This document shows positions 11,165-26,100 of a DNA stretch of 64,000 nt, piece by piece (position 1 is the first letter of the stretch; each line of letters begins with the position of its first letter). The DNA comes from Aplysia californica (Eukaryota > Mollusca > Gastropoda > Aplysiida > Aplysiidae), in contig NW_004797316.1 of the NCBI RefSeq assembly GCF_000002075.1, forward strand, positions 851,500 to 915,499, read 5' to 3'. A model generated the notes under the pieces. It searched no databases and was not told the DNA's origin. It was given only the letters and a program-made list of their open reading frames with translations. Both the position numbers and the translations under genes were made by a program.

Positions 11165-14100
11165 GTAAGTGTAGTGTTACAAGCTATTTCTATTATGATA
11201 GTGTTTGAATGTTAATAAAGTTATGGTTTGGTTTACTGTTTTTATTCAAACTGATTTGTCACTTTGTATGGTGCCAACTGTGTCTCCTTGCCTAATACTC
11301 TGAGGTATTCTGAGGTTTCAAAATATGAGAACAGATTATTAGTGTACTTTTGCACAGAGCTGCAGTGTTGTTACAACAGCTTTATGGAGCTAATGCTGTA
11401 CAGTAGAACATGACTATAGCGGCACTCGCTATAGCGGGACCATCTCTGCAGCAGGACCTTACCAGAATCCCCTTTTTTTTCCCTATGTAAACTCAATTAC
11501 TTTTGCTTGGATATAGCGGGGTAAGGAAAGTTCCGAACTTGGATACAGCAGGAAAGGTTGAACAAGCTCTAGCTTGGGGGGGGGGCTCCAAACAGGCAGT
11601 CAGCAGTGCGCCGTTGTGATTGGCTAGTCCAGTGATGTGTGAGGTGGGGCAGGCGGTAGGCCTAGAGAGAGATGGTACGGAGAGACGCGCTATGTGAACC
11701 ACTTCAAAAGTGACATAGATCTATACAGTAGAACGTGGCTATAGCGACACCTGCTGAAGTGGGGCCTTACTAGAATCCTCCTTTTTTCTCTATGTAAACT
11801 CAATTATTTGTGCTTGGGTTTAATGGGGCAAGGAAAAGCCCGAACTTGGATACAGCTGGAGGGATCGAGCGAGCTCTAGCTGTGGGGAAAGGGGTTGGGG
11901 GATGGGGGAGCTGTAGGCGGGATCCAGACTGGCAGTCAGCGGTGTGGCATTGTGATTGGACAGTCCAGTTATAAGTGAGGTGGGACTGGCGGAAGAGAGA
12001 GATGGTGCGGAGAGACGCATTACGTGAGCCACTCCAAAAAGTGATGAGTCGTAGCTTAGACACTCAGTATGAGGGCATATAGGCCATAGCCCTAGGCGTA
12101 GGCTATGCTAAAAAATAAAAGAAGAGGAGAACGTGTAGTGTGTTATTCCTGATTCATTAAAGTGCGATCGTTGATGCTCAAGCATATTCACCGCACGCCT
12201 CCACTTCACTAGTTCTACTGTAGGCTTACCGGTACGATAGACAGCACAAGCAATAAACGAAGAAAAGATGGCTTCCATCAAAGACTAAAGGAAATGCTTC
12301 TCGCTTGAATTAAAGGCCAAGATAATCGAGGTTGACAAGAAAAGGAAGACTAAAGTGCAAATTTTATTGATATGGAAGGGAGGTTATCATGTTGATTTTT
12401 ATACATTTTTCGCTAGTTCCCCTTTGCATTCCTGTAGCGGGCTTTTTCTTCTGGAACCAAAATTCTCGCTATAGCTGTGTTCTACTGTACTATTCTATGT
12501 TTTGCAACATTGAATAGGAGGTAGCACATTCTCTCTTTTTACGTATGCTCAAGATTTGATGTAGCTTTGTAAATGACAAAGTTCAAACTATTTTAGGTGT
12601 TGTTCAGTTCTTTGCAGAAACTGAAATGTTTATGCCATGGTGCATTTTTAAAGAAATAAGGGCAAAATTGCCTTCATGGTTGCACAGCTCTCACTGAAAG
12701 AAAAACAAACTTTTGTCACCTCGATTCACTGCGTTGTCAGTATGTGCACATGTCAGAAGGAAGTGAGAAAACATTTTATCTTTTGTTCTTATTTATTTCC
12801 TTTCTTTTTCTTGTGTTCCTCCCCTGCAAGAACTCCTCAGGTTGTAGGTTTCTCAAGCTCAAGTGCAACTTATCTTGTCATAGGAAATTGTCTCAGTTTT
12901 CTAATTGAGGGTTTCCTCCCCCCCCCCCGCTCATTTCAGGGAGCTGTATATGTCATTTATGAATGTAATAAAAATGTGCAGTGATTTGTTTAATATTACT
13001 ATGGCCTCTCTCTCAAAAGGTCTTCTTGTAAAAGAAGTTGACTACAGTGTTTCCAAGTTAGGCGATGAGTATGTGGAAGCGACTTATGTCAAATTCCTGG
13101 AGTTGGCCGGAGCTCGTGTGGTACCTATCAGGTGAGAAGAATGCTTTGTTAACTTTTTGACCTTTCACTTCTATGATGTTATTGTTTTGTGAAATATTAA
13201 TCAATCTTTATATTATCTCCAATTTCTTTAAAGTTTTGAAAAAAATAACAATCCAATATCTTAGTTATGGTATTTGGGACATAATCTTGTCTGTGTGAAA
13301 ATTAAGTTTATTTTTTAATCCTTTCTCTTTTGTATATTTTCTGTAAAGGTATATCAGTATCTATTCTTACCTAGAGGTTAGATGCTGGTCATTATAAATT
13401 TGACCAAGACACTGAAGCTTGAGTTTTGAATCCGATTTGGGTACACATTTTATTTGACCTTTCCAGTATATGTCTTCTCTGTTATACATTTTTCTTGATC
13501 TTTCCAGAATATGTCTTCTCTGTTATACATTTTTCTTGACCTTTCCAGGTTATGTTTTCTCTGTCCACTGCCCTATTGAAGAACCCAAAAGTACTCTGCC
13601 TTCAAAATGATCAATTCTATGTCTAATGACATTGAAATGTACTGAAATTGTATCTGTGATATCATCAGTGTGTTGGTTTCCTATTTCTAATCTTTACTCT
13701 GATTACACCTACAGGAATAAACAACCTCTTTCCTACTATGACCAAATTTTCAAAAGCGTCAATGGGTAAGTCAAGTGAATTTTTTTCTTTCTTTTTGTCA
13801 TGTTTTTTTCTTTTGTTGGATATTTTTGTATTGGGAACCCTTTTGTATTAGATATGAGCCGTCTTCAAAAGGTTGACTTAAAAATCTTGTTGCAACAACC
13901 TAAATTTTTAGTCACTTTTCTGCATAACTAACTACAGTGGAGTCCACTTTTAACAAGTTCTGAAATAACGAGAATTCTGTTATAAAGACACTTTTCTGAA
14001 ACCCCATTTTTTTCCCTTCTCTATCTTTGTAAATAAAATACTGCTATAGTGCAATCAGATAAACGTGCGAGTCGGTTATAGCAGAATATTGCTGCTGCTG

Positions 14101-17100
14101 TGCACAGCGCATAGACCGTTTATACATAATGTAAAACCTCGCCAGTTGAGAAACTTGTTGGTGGTCAAGCGAAACAAAAAATGGAGGACCCATGTGTACC
14201 AACAATGAAGGCCGGAGCGAATGAGCGGGGAGGGTGTGGCATGCACAGACAAGCCGTTGTGAAGCAGAACACATTGCGTGATAGGCCAGCCCAGTCTAGA
14301 TTGTCTAGGCCTACCATGCCTCTAATGCAGTTTTTGGGACACCTGAATAGACATAAGGATCTTGAACATTTAGCTCTCGCTGGCAAAATTGAGGGCAAGT
14401 GAGGCATGGGTAGGCCCAGAACAACATACTTAGGGTACTTAAACAAATGGGTAACATGGAAAGATCAGGGAAACGTAGCTTTTTTTAGAGCATCCGAGCA
14501 AAGGAATGAATGGAGAACCATGATCGTCGATGTCTGTCGCAGATCTGGCACTGGATGATGATGATGACCATGCCTCTCACTTCTCCGATGGGAGGATGGA
14601 GAGGTCACAGTGATGTTATAGATGGACCGAATGTGTGACATGCGCAAAGAGACACGAGAATGCACTTCAGGGTGTGGTGGGGGTGGGGGACAACACAGCG
14701 GGCGAGTTAGCCTAGAGGACTTTTTTTCTGATCGCCAACGCCGAGCTGTCAACATCGCTAACACTAGAGCCAGAAACTTGCTTCGATTTTTGATCAAATA
14801 AGACCAAGAGGTCATGTTGGGCAAAATCATCATCAGGGGCGATAACAACAACAACAACAAAAACACCCAGACCAGCAAATTTATAGATTAGGCCTACTTT
14901 ATTATTTCCTTTAAATCTATTACTGGATCCCTAATAATGAGAATCCTGTTACAACGGACATTTCGTACCAGTCCCCTCCCTCTCGTTATAACAGGATTCC
15001 ACTGTATAATGATATTTATAGTGAGTACTTTTTCTATTTGTCAAATTGAAAAGATAATCAGATGCATTGCTTACACTACAAAGCTGATGAATGTTTCATT
15101 CATCTTTGGGTTTTTTTTACATTTCTTACTTTAAAAGCTATCTATAGTGAGATTTCTTTCTGTCTTTTCAAATGTTGAGATGATAATCAAATACAGTCAA
15201 ACCAACCTGGACAGCCACCTGTACAAATGGTCACTTTCCATGTCTCCCTTTGCATTTTTTCTATTAAATCGATAACCTGACTAATGTTATCACGGACAAT
15301 ATATTACAGTTTTAGTAGTTTTGATAAGAGTTTTATGGTGCTCACAACTGCATAAGATCATATGAGTAAGCAGGGCTCAAGTTGGGCATTTTCACATCAA
15401 TTCAGAGCAGGGCTTGGTTTTACTGTATGGTTGATGTTTAAAAACTTGTGGAAAAAGTCAATGGTAAAAACAGTCATTTACATTTTTAAAATACTGCTAT
15501 CTACATTTTGGAGTAAAAATCAGCATTTAAGATATTTTATTTTGGGACCCTGTAAAGTCTGGGTGTTCTATTAGGATGTGCCTGATAGTAAGGTTGGCAT
15601 TGCATCCGACACAAAATGGTTTTTCATCCCATTGCAGGAGGTATCTATGTGTCATGGAAGAATGTCCAATATGTTTTCCTGGATGCCAACATGGCTAGGT
15701 AGCCATGCAATTACAATATGCTTTCCCTGGTTAGTCAATTAGTGAACCCTCTACAGTAATTAACTATACAATAATATTTGATCATCCAACAGCCCCAAAA
15801 ACCTGTCCAAGAGAGCTACACAAATCTTTCATCACCCGACTTGTTGTCATAAATAATTGTTTTATCGGCGCCTGATGCTCTAGACGAACTGTCACAATCC
15901 ATTCTCCTATCGTTTTTGTTGTTGCCCTGTGAAATGGAGCCAATTGTCAACCAGGACATAAGGAAGACTAGGGTTCTGGTCCCTCTCATTAATTACTCAA
16001 ATTAACCAATAGTTGACATTTTCATTGGCCTTATGGCAGTCTTAAGCTTGTGACTGCCTCCAGTTGGGAACTCAAAAGGGAATGATTCAAAAGGGAATGA
16101 TTTGTTTTATTCATTTTGATCAATGTCTAAGACGGCCTCCAGAGAATTTTCTCCTTGACAATGGGTGGTTGTCTTGTACAATTTTATGTGTACAAAACTT
16201 GCACTGGAAAGTTGATACATTTTTTTTCTCCTCTTTATCTCCCCAACTCATTTTGCCTAATTTGTCTCAGATGGCCCACAGGTAACTTGAATGTTGCTTT
16301 TTCAGTAAAAACGCTGAGTTAGCAAGTGTGATTCATGTTGGAAAACTTTAACTACTTTGAAACACTAGAGGTTTTGTTCTTATTATTAACATAGGGAGGT
16401 TCTAAATGTTCTGTAAAAAAAACAGCACACAATGATTAACTCGGTTCAAGAGACAACCAGATATTTTGACCCTCTAGGCTTAATGGAAGCATATGAAAAT
16501 TATTACTGAAATATTTTCTATTTGCTACTGACACATTTTTCCATTTAACTGTAAAACCTTTTGGATATCTGACGGGTTTAGTTAAAGACATCCACTTTAT
16601 GATGCATCAGGAAAAAAACAAACAAAAAACACAGCATTGTTCATGGTCATTGACATTTGTTATATGATAATAAGGATTTCAGCCAATATTCTATTAAATG
16701 GTATATATTTTGTTATGACTTATCTGAAAAGGCCTGATAGTGATTTTATACAGATTCTCCTTTTGTGTTGTTTGCCCCAGTGGAGGAAATGAGGCACTTC
16801 AGTCATTTTCACCTCATAGGGATGGCCTTTTTACAAAATGTATTTGGCATTTGTTAATAGAATAGACAATGATTAATATTTACTAGCACTGGTACATTTC
16901 AAAATAGTTGCTGACGAAAGTTGAGTGATATGTTGGGTTTTTTGGGGGGTTTTTTTGGTAAGTGTTTTACGGCGCTCGCAACTGCATAAGGTCATATGAG
17001 CGCGTGGGATACACCTAATACTTTTAGTTGGTAGGAAATTTTGAATTTTGCCCGCATGGCGGCCGAAGCCTACTCTTATTAATTTTAGACCACCTAGGGA

Positions 17101-20100
17101 TCTTTAACATGCGCAACTTGCACACGGGCCCTCCGAGATTTTTCGCCCTCGTCCGAGAAGGCTAGGTGTAGATCTTTCCTACCAGAAGATCAGGGGTGTG
17201 GCAGAAAGACAGCTGTAAGAAGGAGCCAAGGAGTAGCAGTAGAAAGGCTGCAGAAAGAGTTAGGAGCCCAGAGGAGGGGGCAAAGGAGGTGAGGGATGGG
17301 GGCAGAAAGAGGAGACGAAAGCAGACGACAGAATACTGCTAGAGAGCAGGAAAGGACGTGAAAGGAGACAATTTTAGAGAAGAAAATTTTTCGGTCGCTA
17401 CCCGGATTCGAACCCGGCCCCTTTGAATGAGAGGCCAACACCTTAACCTTTAGGCCACGAGAGCCCCCCTATGATATCTTTGCATTTTGAAAGTCTGATT
17501 TTTTTTCCCACAGTGACATTTCAGATTTGAAAAATAACTCACTCAGATTGTTTTAGGTTTCTAAAACTAAAAGAGTATGTGAATCAGAAAAAGTCCTCAT
17601 AGTATGGTGTAATGAACATGTTGTGCAAATTAATGTAAACTGGTTTTGCCTGGTCAGGACTGATGTTCAGATATGTCTAGACTCGTAAAAGTCTATGAAA
17701 CAGTAATGATGTATGTTTACATGGTGTTTTGGAGGTTCTGCGTCCCCTTTACTGCATGGTGCAAGAGGTTAATGATTTTTTAATACATTGCTTCATTTTG
17801 TTTTTGAAAATTCAAAGATCTGTCTCAGTTCTACTGGCACTAAGTATTAGAAGAGTTAAGACTGTTCTGAGTGAGCAGATACTTTCTTACTGATTATGAT
17901 GATGATGGATCAATGGCTCAAAATGTACTGAGTACAGGTTTATGTGGAAAGGACTATTGCTTACATGTTGTAAAGGTCAGGTCATGAATGATCCTCCTCA
18001 TGTTTAAGATCATGGTGCAGGTGGTTGGCAGATGCTCTAATGGGGTTTTCTTATTCTTTGTTTTAGCTTTGTTTTTCACTATAACTTGTTTCCGTTTCCC
18101 TCATAATCTTTTTGTGTTAATATTACCATAAATCCAGAGCCCTTGCTCCGAGAAATTTGTGGAAAGAAAACTATTTTGAAGTACAGTTATGCTGTCCAAA
18201 TAAGCCATGTTTTTTCCTGACTTAAGTTATGTTTACTTTTGATAACAGGACAAACTTAGTGCTAACTCTTGTCTTTTCCCATTTGTACAGATTTTTTAAT
18301 ATAAAGTTTAGACAAAACCATACAGGTGAAGAAGTGAAATGGGTGTTTCCATTATCTGTGACTCTGGAGCAATTTTTTTTTTTCCCCAAGGGTGCTTCTT
18401 CCTGGTGGTGCTACTGATTTGAAGAATAGCTCCTATGCGGAGATTGGGGCATATTTGTATGACAAAGCCATTGAGGTAAGTTTAAGCTGAGTAACCATGT
18501 TTGCTTTTCTGTATCGTAGACAATTCTGTTTCAAGGGAAATACAGAATACTAAATCCCCCCCCCCCCCTGCTCCTCCAACCACCACCACTACCTAGCCCC
18601 CATTGGATAGCTGACTTTCTTATAGTGTCACGTTATTGATTTCCCTTATACTGACCATTTCATTTTCTTTTTGTGGTCTTATTATTGTTTCTTGGGTCAG
18701 TACTGTGAGTGCTCATACATATTTGATTTGTCAAATTAATTACTTTGGTCATCAAGTAAAAGGTGAACTGGTGAAGAAGGCTGTGCAGAACAAAGATTAA
18801 AGGATACTGAGCTCTATTGTAGGGGGCATAATTACAGTAGCCTATATTAGCATTGGTAAACTTTGAGCTCATCATTACCACTTGTGCTTAGTGCGCAGAT
18901 AAGATATGCCTTGGTGTTGTTTTCAGAGAGATGAAGACAATTTGTGTTATGAGAAACTGCAACCTCTGTAGCTGAATCAATAAAAGATATGCATTATGTT
19001 TTATGTTTTCCCTCACTTATTTTGATAATAGACAAGTTTGTTTTTTTGTCCAAAGGTTACGACCTTCAGTAACTGTATTTCAAAGAAATCTGAAAATCAA
19101 TAGTTTGATGAGTTTGGGAAAGATATCCGAGCTGTCCTTACAAAATTATAGCTTATGGGAATTTGATAGTAGGCTACAAGGAGATGGGCGGTGAGCCTCA
19201 TGGGGGGTGGCAGCATTGTAAGAGGCAACTGACTGCTGGAAGTGGATTGGATCCTATCGACTGCTCAGTGTAAGACTCTGTCATACGTGATTTTTCAAAA
19301 TGGCCTAATATGTTGGAGTTTTACACTATATAACTTAATATAAGCAGTCGATATCTGGATTTATTTTGTATTTTTCTTGTCAGTTTTTTTTTTTTTAGTT
19401 GTGGTTTTGGAATGGCATTTTCCCACAAGTAAACTCTTACATCCAGGTTCTCTCCTGGTGGCTATGATGAATGGCGACAAAGGGATGGAAAAAAAATCTT
19501 GGCTGAATGAAAATCAATATTACCTTGACTTTTCTGTAATCATTTCATTATCCTGGTCTCATTATGATTACCTTTTTTTCCCATCTGTGTACCTGCTCCC
19601 CCACCCCTCTTTTTAGATATTTGATGGTGGGTACAGCTGACAGTAGAGGGGTCCTATAGCTATCAGTCTTTTGTCACTAACTCTTGTAACGTATGCAGCT
19701 AGTTGTTCAGTCCTCGGAGAATGGTGCAATGTGTATGTACCTGCTGTCATGATGACATAAATGTAATTTATTATTTTTAATGTTATTACTATTATTATTA
19801 TTATTNNNNNNNNNNNNNNNNNNNNNNNNNNNNNNNNNNNNNNNNNNNNNNNNNNNNNNNNNNNNNNNNNNNNNNNNNNNNNNNNNNNNNNNNNNNNNNN
19901 NNNNNNNNNNNNNNNNNNNNNNNNNNNNNNNNNNNNNNNNNNNNNNNNNNNNNNNNNNNNNNNNNNNNNNNNNNNNNNNNNNNNNNNNNNNNNNNNNNNN
20001 NNNNNNNNNNNNNNNNNNNNNNNNNNNNNNNNNNNNNNNNNNNNNNNNNNNNNNNNNNNNNNNNNNNNNNNNNNNNNNNNNNNNNNNNNNNNNNNNNNNN

Positions 20101-23100
20101 NNNNNNNNNNNNNNNNNNNNNNNNNNNNNNNNNNNNNNNNNNNNNNNNNNNNNNNNNNNNNNNNNNNNNNNNNNNNNNNNNNNNNNNNNNNNNNNNNNNN
20201 NNNNNNNNNNNNNNNNNNNNNNNNNNNNNNNNNNNNNNNNNNNNNNNNNNNNNNNNNNNNNNNNNNNNNNNNNNNNNNNNNNNNNNNNNNNNNNNNNNNN
20301 NNNNNNNNNNNNNNNNNNNNNNNNNNNNNNNNNNNNNNNNNNNNNNNNNNNNNNNNNNNNNNNNNNNNNNNNNNNNNNNNNNNNNNNNNNNNNNNNNNNN
20401 NGATATTTATATATATGTATCGTACGTGTACAGTTTAACCGGCTCTATAAGCCACCTGTCCAAGACAATCACCGATACAAATGATCACTCTTCCCATTTC
20501 CTCGTGTGATTTTTCTGTATAATAATGACACTGTCCTAGAGGTTCACCTGCATAAAACAAACACTTTTCTCATTGACATTGAGTAGCCGACTTTGATAAT
20601 TTGGACTGTATACTGTTCATTATATACGGAGGGAAGGGGGGAGGGAAGGAGGTAGAGTCATTATGTCATTGATGATAAAATTAACTTGATAATATTAAAT
20701 TTTGAATAATTTTGATGTTATGGTGGTGGATAGCAATCGCAATCAACTGAAAGATATGTTTACATATCAGATCAATCGTGCTCAGAAAGTCTCTTGGTAC
20801 TGGAAAACATTTTTAGATGTCGGAGTCAATTTGACATCTGAGCTTCATTGGCACCAAAAATATTTTGACAATCTGTTGTATAATTTACCCGCAAATACAT
20901 GTAATTCTGTAAAATATGTTGCTTGACAACAAATTTGTTAAATGGTTGCAAGAAAGCGGCTTGATCATTGTCTGAATGTTCACATTTATTTATATAAAAG
21001 CAAACTTGTATATATATCAAGGTGACCTTTTGATGTGAGTGCTTATTGGGTTATTAAAAAATATATGTCTTTTAAAAAAGCATTCCAAATTCTTCTTGAT
21101 TAGAAATCTGAAGTCATTTGAAGAACCTGTTTTCTCCCAAATGTTTCATTATTTTTGCTACTTCACACTAAACAGTTATTGTAAGTAGTGTGAAAAAAGT
21201 CTTCCTTTTACCATTTGTTGCCATCTTGAACAGGGCTGTAAATGTAATACTCAGTGTACACTGCCCATCCATCGAATGGCAGATTTGACTGGCATCCTTG
21301 AAAGCAAATGAGTTTGATTTTGAAGTTCACAATCGTATTCAGTTGAATTCATTTGAATTGCGCCATAATGGCAGCTTTTGCCCAAGAGTCTGGCTTACCC
21401 TGACTCAGTTAAATGAATTTGTTTGGCAGCAGTAACACTCTGTATAACTAATAATATTTGTTTATTGCAGGCTTTAAATCCGGTCGTCTCTTTCGACACA
21501 TGTCAAAGGATCTCATCAGACATCTGGCAACAGAGCCTTTGACACAGAATAATCATAAATTCAGCCTTCTTGTGGAGGTAAAACTTTCATGTAGCATGTT
21601 TCTTTCCCAAAACAGTATTTTAATGTTTATGTGTCTCTAAATAAGGAGCTTCTTAAATTGTGGCCTAGAGTTTAAGGTGCTCGCCTCTCATTCAAAGGTC
21701 CCGGGTTCGAATCCAGGTAGCGACCGAAAACTTTCTTCTCTAAAATTGTCTCCCTTCACCTCCTTTCCTGCTCTCTAGCAATGTTCTGTCGTCTGCTTTC
21801 CTCTCCTCTTTCTGCCCCCACCCTCTTTTGCCCCCTCCTCTGGGCTCCTGACTTTTTCTGCAGCCTTTCAACTGCTACTCCTTGGCTCCTTTTTACTGCT
21901 GTTTTTCAGCCATACCCCTGATCTTCTGGTAAGAAAGATCTACACCTAGCCTTCTCGGAAAAGGGCGAAAAATCTTGGAGGTTCCGTGCGCAAGTTGCAA
22001 ACGTTAAAGATCCCTTGGTGGTCAAAAATCGATAAGAGTTGGCTTCGACCGCCACCCGGACAAAATTCAAATTTTCCTACCAACTGAAAAATGTTTGGTG
22101 TGTCCCAAGTGCTCATATGACCTTATGCAGTTGCGAGCGCCATAAAACACTTACCAAAATATTTTAAAAATTAAAAATCTCTAAACACTCCAGTTATCCG
22201 TTTTTAATCAGTCTGAATTTTTGTGTGTTGTGAACTATATAGAGTCTTCAGAAAGAAAATTTTTCTTGATTAAAACTATAAGAAAGGATGTATTTTGATG
22301 TGGTGTTTTGTTTTTTATGTGTCTCAATTATTTTAAAACGTCATCTTATTTTTCAATGTGCCCCCAGGATTTTAAAAAGTCATCTTTGCTGTCGGGTTTC
22401 TACCAAATACTTTCTACAAGCACTGGACCAGATCAGCAAGAATTTATCTCTACTTTTGAAGGTAATATCCATTGAATAACAAAGTAAGGCCGGAATTTGG
22501 AAGCAGCTTCAATTTACAAGCTTTTTTTCTAATATTATAATAATTTTTTTAACGCAACTCACAATGAGAGTGGTGTTTATACAATATCAATATCAAGCCC
22601 TTTCTTTAGCAGGGCTTGGTGGTGGCATCTTGTTTGGTGGGGCTTGCAGCTTCACCAAAAACAAAACAAAAACTTAGTAAAAACTTTTAAAGGGACAAAA
22701 CATAACACTCTGATAAAAAGCGTCACCTCACGAACACCCATACGTAACTTCGGAGGCATAGTAACTCAAAAAGTGATCTGATTGGTCAGAGTGTCAACTG
22801 CTATAATTTACTATGACTATAGCCCCATCCAGTCAGGTGCTCCTTCTGTTTGGGAGAATAAAATTCCATTGGTTTGTTTTGTCCCCCCCGGTTCATCAGT
22901 TCCCAAAAACTGAATATGACTGGGGTATCAACCTTGCGTGGTTCAAGGCTGAGACAAAGAAACTGATAGTTGTTTTAAGCTCAGGGGCAGAAGTCGCACT
23001 GTGTGATGTGCCTAGGCATAGCTTTACTCTTGACACCAAATTTGTACACCCTCATGCTCCACGCTAAAGTTTAAACAGAGCACGCTGCTTTCCCCCCCGG

Positions 23101-26100
23101 CTCTCTGTTTTCTCTAATTAAACGGTGTTCCTAGGAAGGTGTCACAGGGCTTAGATTGTGTGTGAACACTTGAGTGAAATTTTGTGATGTTTTGCGTATG
23201 TACACTTGCATTAACGTCTTTAACTCACTCACTACCACACCCGCAACTGTTGCGGGTAAAGTAGCTCCGACGTTGTGATACCACACCCGTAACCCTCACA
23301 GTTCGCACTTTGGAATTTTTTTGTCACGTTAAAACTGCACCGTTTGCAGTACTGGTTTGTCTTTTTCGTAGCTCATTCAATTATCTTTCACTAGAAAGAA
23401 ACGAAAATAGAATCGGATGAGTGCAAGTTGAGTTACTGGCTTTTACGACAACTGCCCTTAGAACTGAATTTACCATTCTGTTTCCCACAATGACAGATCG
23501 CTTACATTGACAGTTTTCGAGCGTTTGATGACGAAAGTGACTTAGAAACCAATGTATTAGTCAAAGATTGTTATGACGAACTGGGTGGAAAAATTTGCAA
23601 AGAAGAGTAAGGTTTAGTAATGCACCCAAAACCTAGATCTAGAGTTGCAGTAGTGGGGAAGGGTGTGAGTAAGAAAGGCAAATGAAAGCAATTTTTGAAC
23701 AATTTTTGAAAACTTGTGGAAAAAAAAGTAACAATAAAACAAGGCTGTTATTTCATCAGGGCAATCTGTATTATGTTCACAAATAATATTCCAATTTTCA
23801 AGTGTCAATGTTAATTAGCAAAAGCACAGTGATTTTTAAAAAAATACCCTTTAACTCATTCGCTACGCCGAGCCGTGGGGGGTGCGGCGCAGCTAAAGTG
23901 CCGTCAGTACACTAAGCCGCCCCCAGCGGCTCAACAACCGACGTTCAATTTTAGCTTAGATTGAATTCCAATCCACATATCCATGTTAAAATAAAGGTCA
24001 TAATATAATGTTGACTTCCGGGTCGAGCGTTTCCACCGAAAATCTGAAGTTTTTATTCAATTTTGAAACTCGATTTCGAAGTTTATGCGACTTTGTCTTA
24101 TGACGATGCTCAAATTATAGCCCAGACACCGGTCTTACTACTTTTCACAACAAAATATATCATTATTTTGCACACTAAAGAAATGTAGGACTCTTCTTTA
24201 GAATATTGATACGATTTGGCTCAAATTGACATTGCTCTGTAATTGAAAAATCAATATTTTTCAGTGCTAGATCTAGATCTAGATCTAAATTGTAAAATCA
24301 TTTTTTTCTCCCAAAAATCACTATTTTTTTGTGAAATTACACAAATAGTATCACTCAAGAAATGTGTAGGTTTATTCCAAATGCAATTCTGAATAATTCC
24401 ATATACGATACAAGTGGGTTTTTTTCTGTTTGTGAATGCATCTTGTCCATTTTTCAAGATTATAAAATTTTTAATCTTTTTTCAATGCCGGATGTCATGA
24501 TCTAAATGTGCAAATTTTATGGAATGTATATAAATAACTACACTTTTTTCAATATTTTCCAGTTCTATTAGGTACCAGAAACTAAATTTTCAAAGTAGCT
24601 GTATGCCAAATTTATCTGTTCCATTTGAAAGGCCTATGTCCACTGAGCATTTTGGTACCATTCTTTAACCTCTCAGTCGATTTTTAAGAAAATGGTAGTT
24701 GTTTAAAATTTGATCAAATTTGTTAAAGTCAGTCACTGGCTGCAACCCCATGTTTGACAGACAATAAAAGAGTACCAAGAGCACTAAACATCTCAACATT
24801 AACAGAGTACAATCGCTATAACAAATATACATGGAGCCTAAATTTTTTCAAGACTGAGATCATTACAAATGAGTATTTTATCGCCTCAAACACGATGATC
24901 TGTCGTTATTTCGACAAAAACACGGAGCGTTGACCTGGCCGGGGCCACACCAGTCCCCGTGGCGAGCGAGTCGGCTTATACTGTTGTGTACCCCGCGTGC
25001 GAGGTCACATGCTTTCTGATTCTCGCAGAAGGATTTATATAAAATAATTCCAAGTTGATTACTTTATTCAAATAGGAAATAAACTGATCTTTTACTTGAT
25101 ATATTTTTTAAGACGGTATTTTACGTATTTTGTGTAAAAAGTGATCTTTAAACATTTTGACAGTATTTTTAAAAGCTTTCTATTTAGATGCCAAAGGCCA
25201 AATACATACCACGGGAAAGCCCGTTTAAAGCTCTACAGTTCTCCGCCAATGAAAAGACGATATTTAATCATCCCTTGTTCCGCGAAGCATTTGAATGCAC
25301 GCGTGTCAATTTTTCAATCGGCCGACCACGCATTCCGACCTTGAGGGGCTTCGCTTTCGTCGGCGATTCTCCAGCTCCTAATAATCGGACATAAAAACAA
25401 CTTTCACCACTGTAACGAGGAAAAGCTGAACTTTTACAAGGTGTACAGCATTTGGTGTTTTATAGCGAAAGAGCAAAGAAACAGCCATCGGAATTACCCC
25501 GATTTCACCGATACCACGCGGTCGGAAGGCCGCGAGGCCGTGTTTACGCTACCTGGTTCTATATATATTCATTTATGGTTATTTTGATGTATCATTTGAC
25601 TCGGTGCAAACACATTGTTTGTGTTTCACCGAAGATGGTAATTTTTTTATTTTCAAATTTTATCCGAATCCAAGCAAAATTGTGTTGCATAATCGCCTCT
25701 TACAGGAACCAAAGTTGAAAAATACACAAAAAAACATTACAGATGTATTCTACAAATCATACTGAAAATTTCGGTGTATAATATGTTAACGTTTATTTGA
25801 ATTTGTGGCCCCAAAGACCTTTGAACTGTGCATTAGTCATCGTCACATTTCGCCTTCCCGAAAAAAATTCGTCCACAAGCCGAAAATAATGCGTAGCGAA
25901 TGAGTTAAATGGCTGGTACACAGGGAATAGCGATCTCGAAAATGGCTGGAAGTGAGTGAGTTAAACTCTCATAAACAGGTCACAAACAGTAATTATGATG
26001 GTTAAGAAAACGCATCGGTAACTGAACTTTTTAAAAACTAACTTTTTAACACGTCCCAATAGTTTCTAATTGCTTTAGCATTTTCCATTTTCTAGTCTAT

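Noticed and set aside
14465-14878. 137-codon minus-strand open frame
   Set aside because: Low-complexity leucine and histidine runs inside a MITE; no similarity recognised.
19780-20484. Apparent 234-codon open frame
   Set aside because: It consists almost wholly of the run of N bases.
21659-21725. Possible tRNA gene (B-box GGGTTCGAATCC)
   Set aside because: The boxes are followed by 430 bases of repeat body and tail, and other copies exist; no cloverleaf fits. The same holds for 17400-17468, 58900-58977 and 60520-60592.
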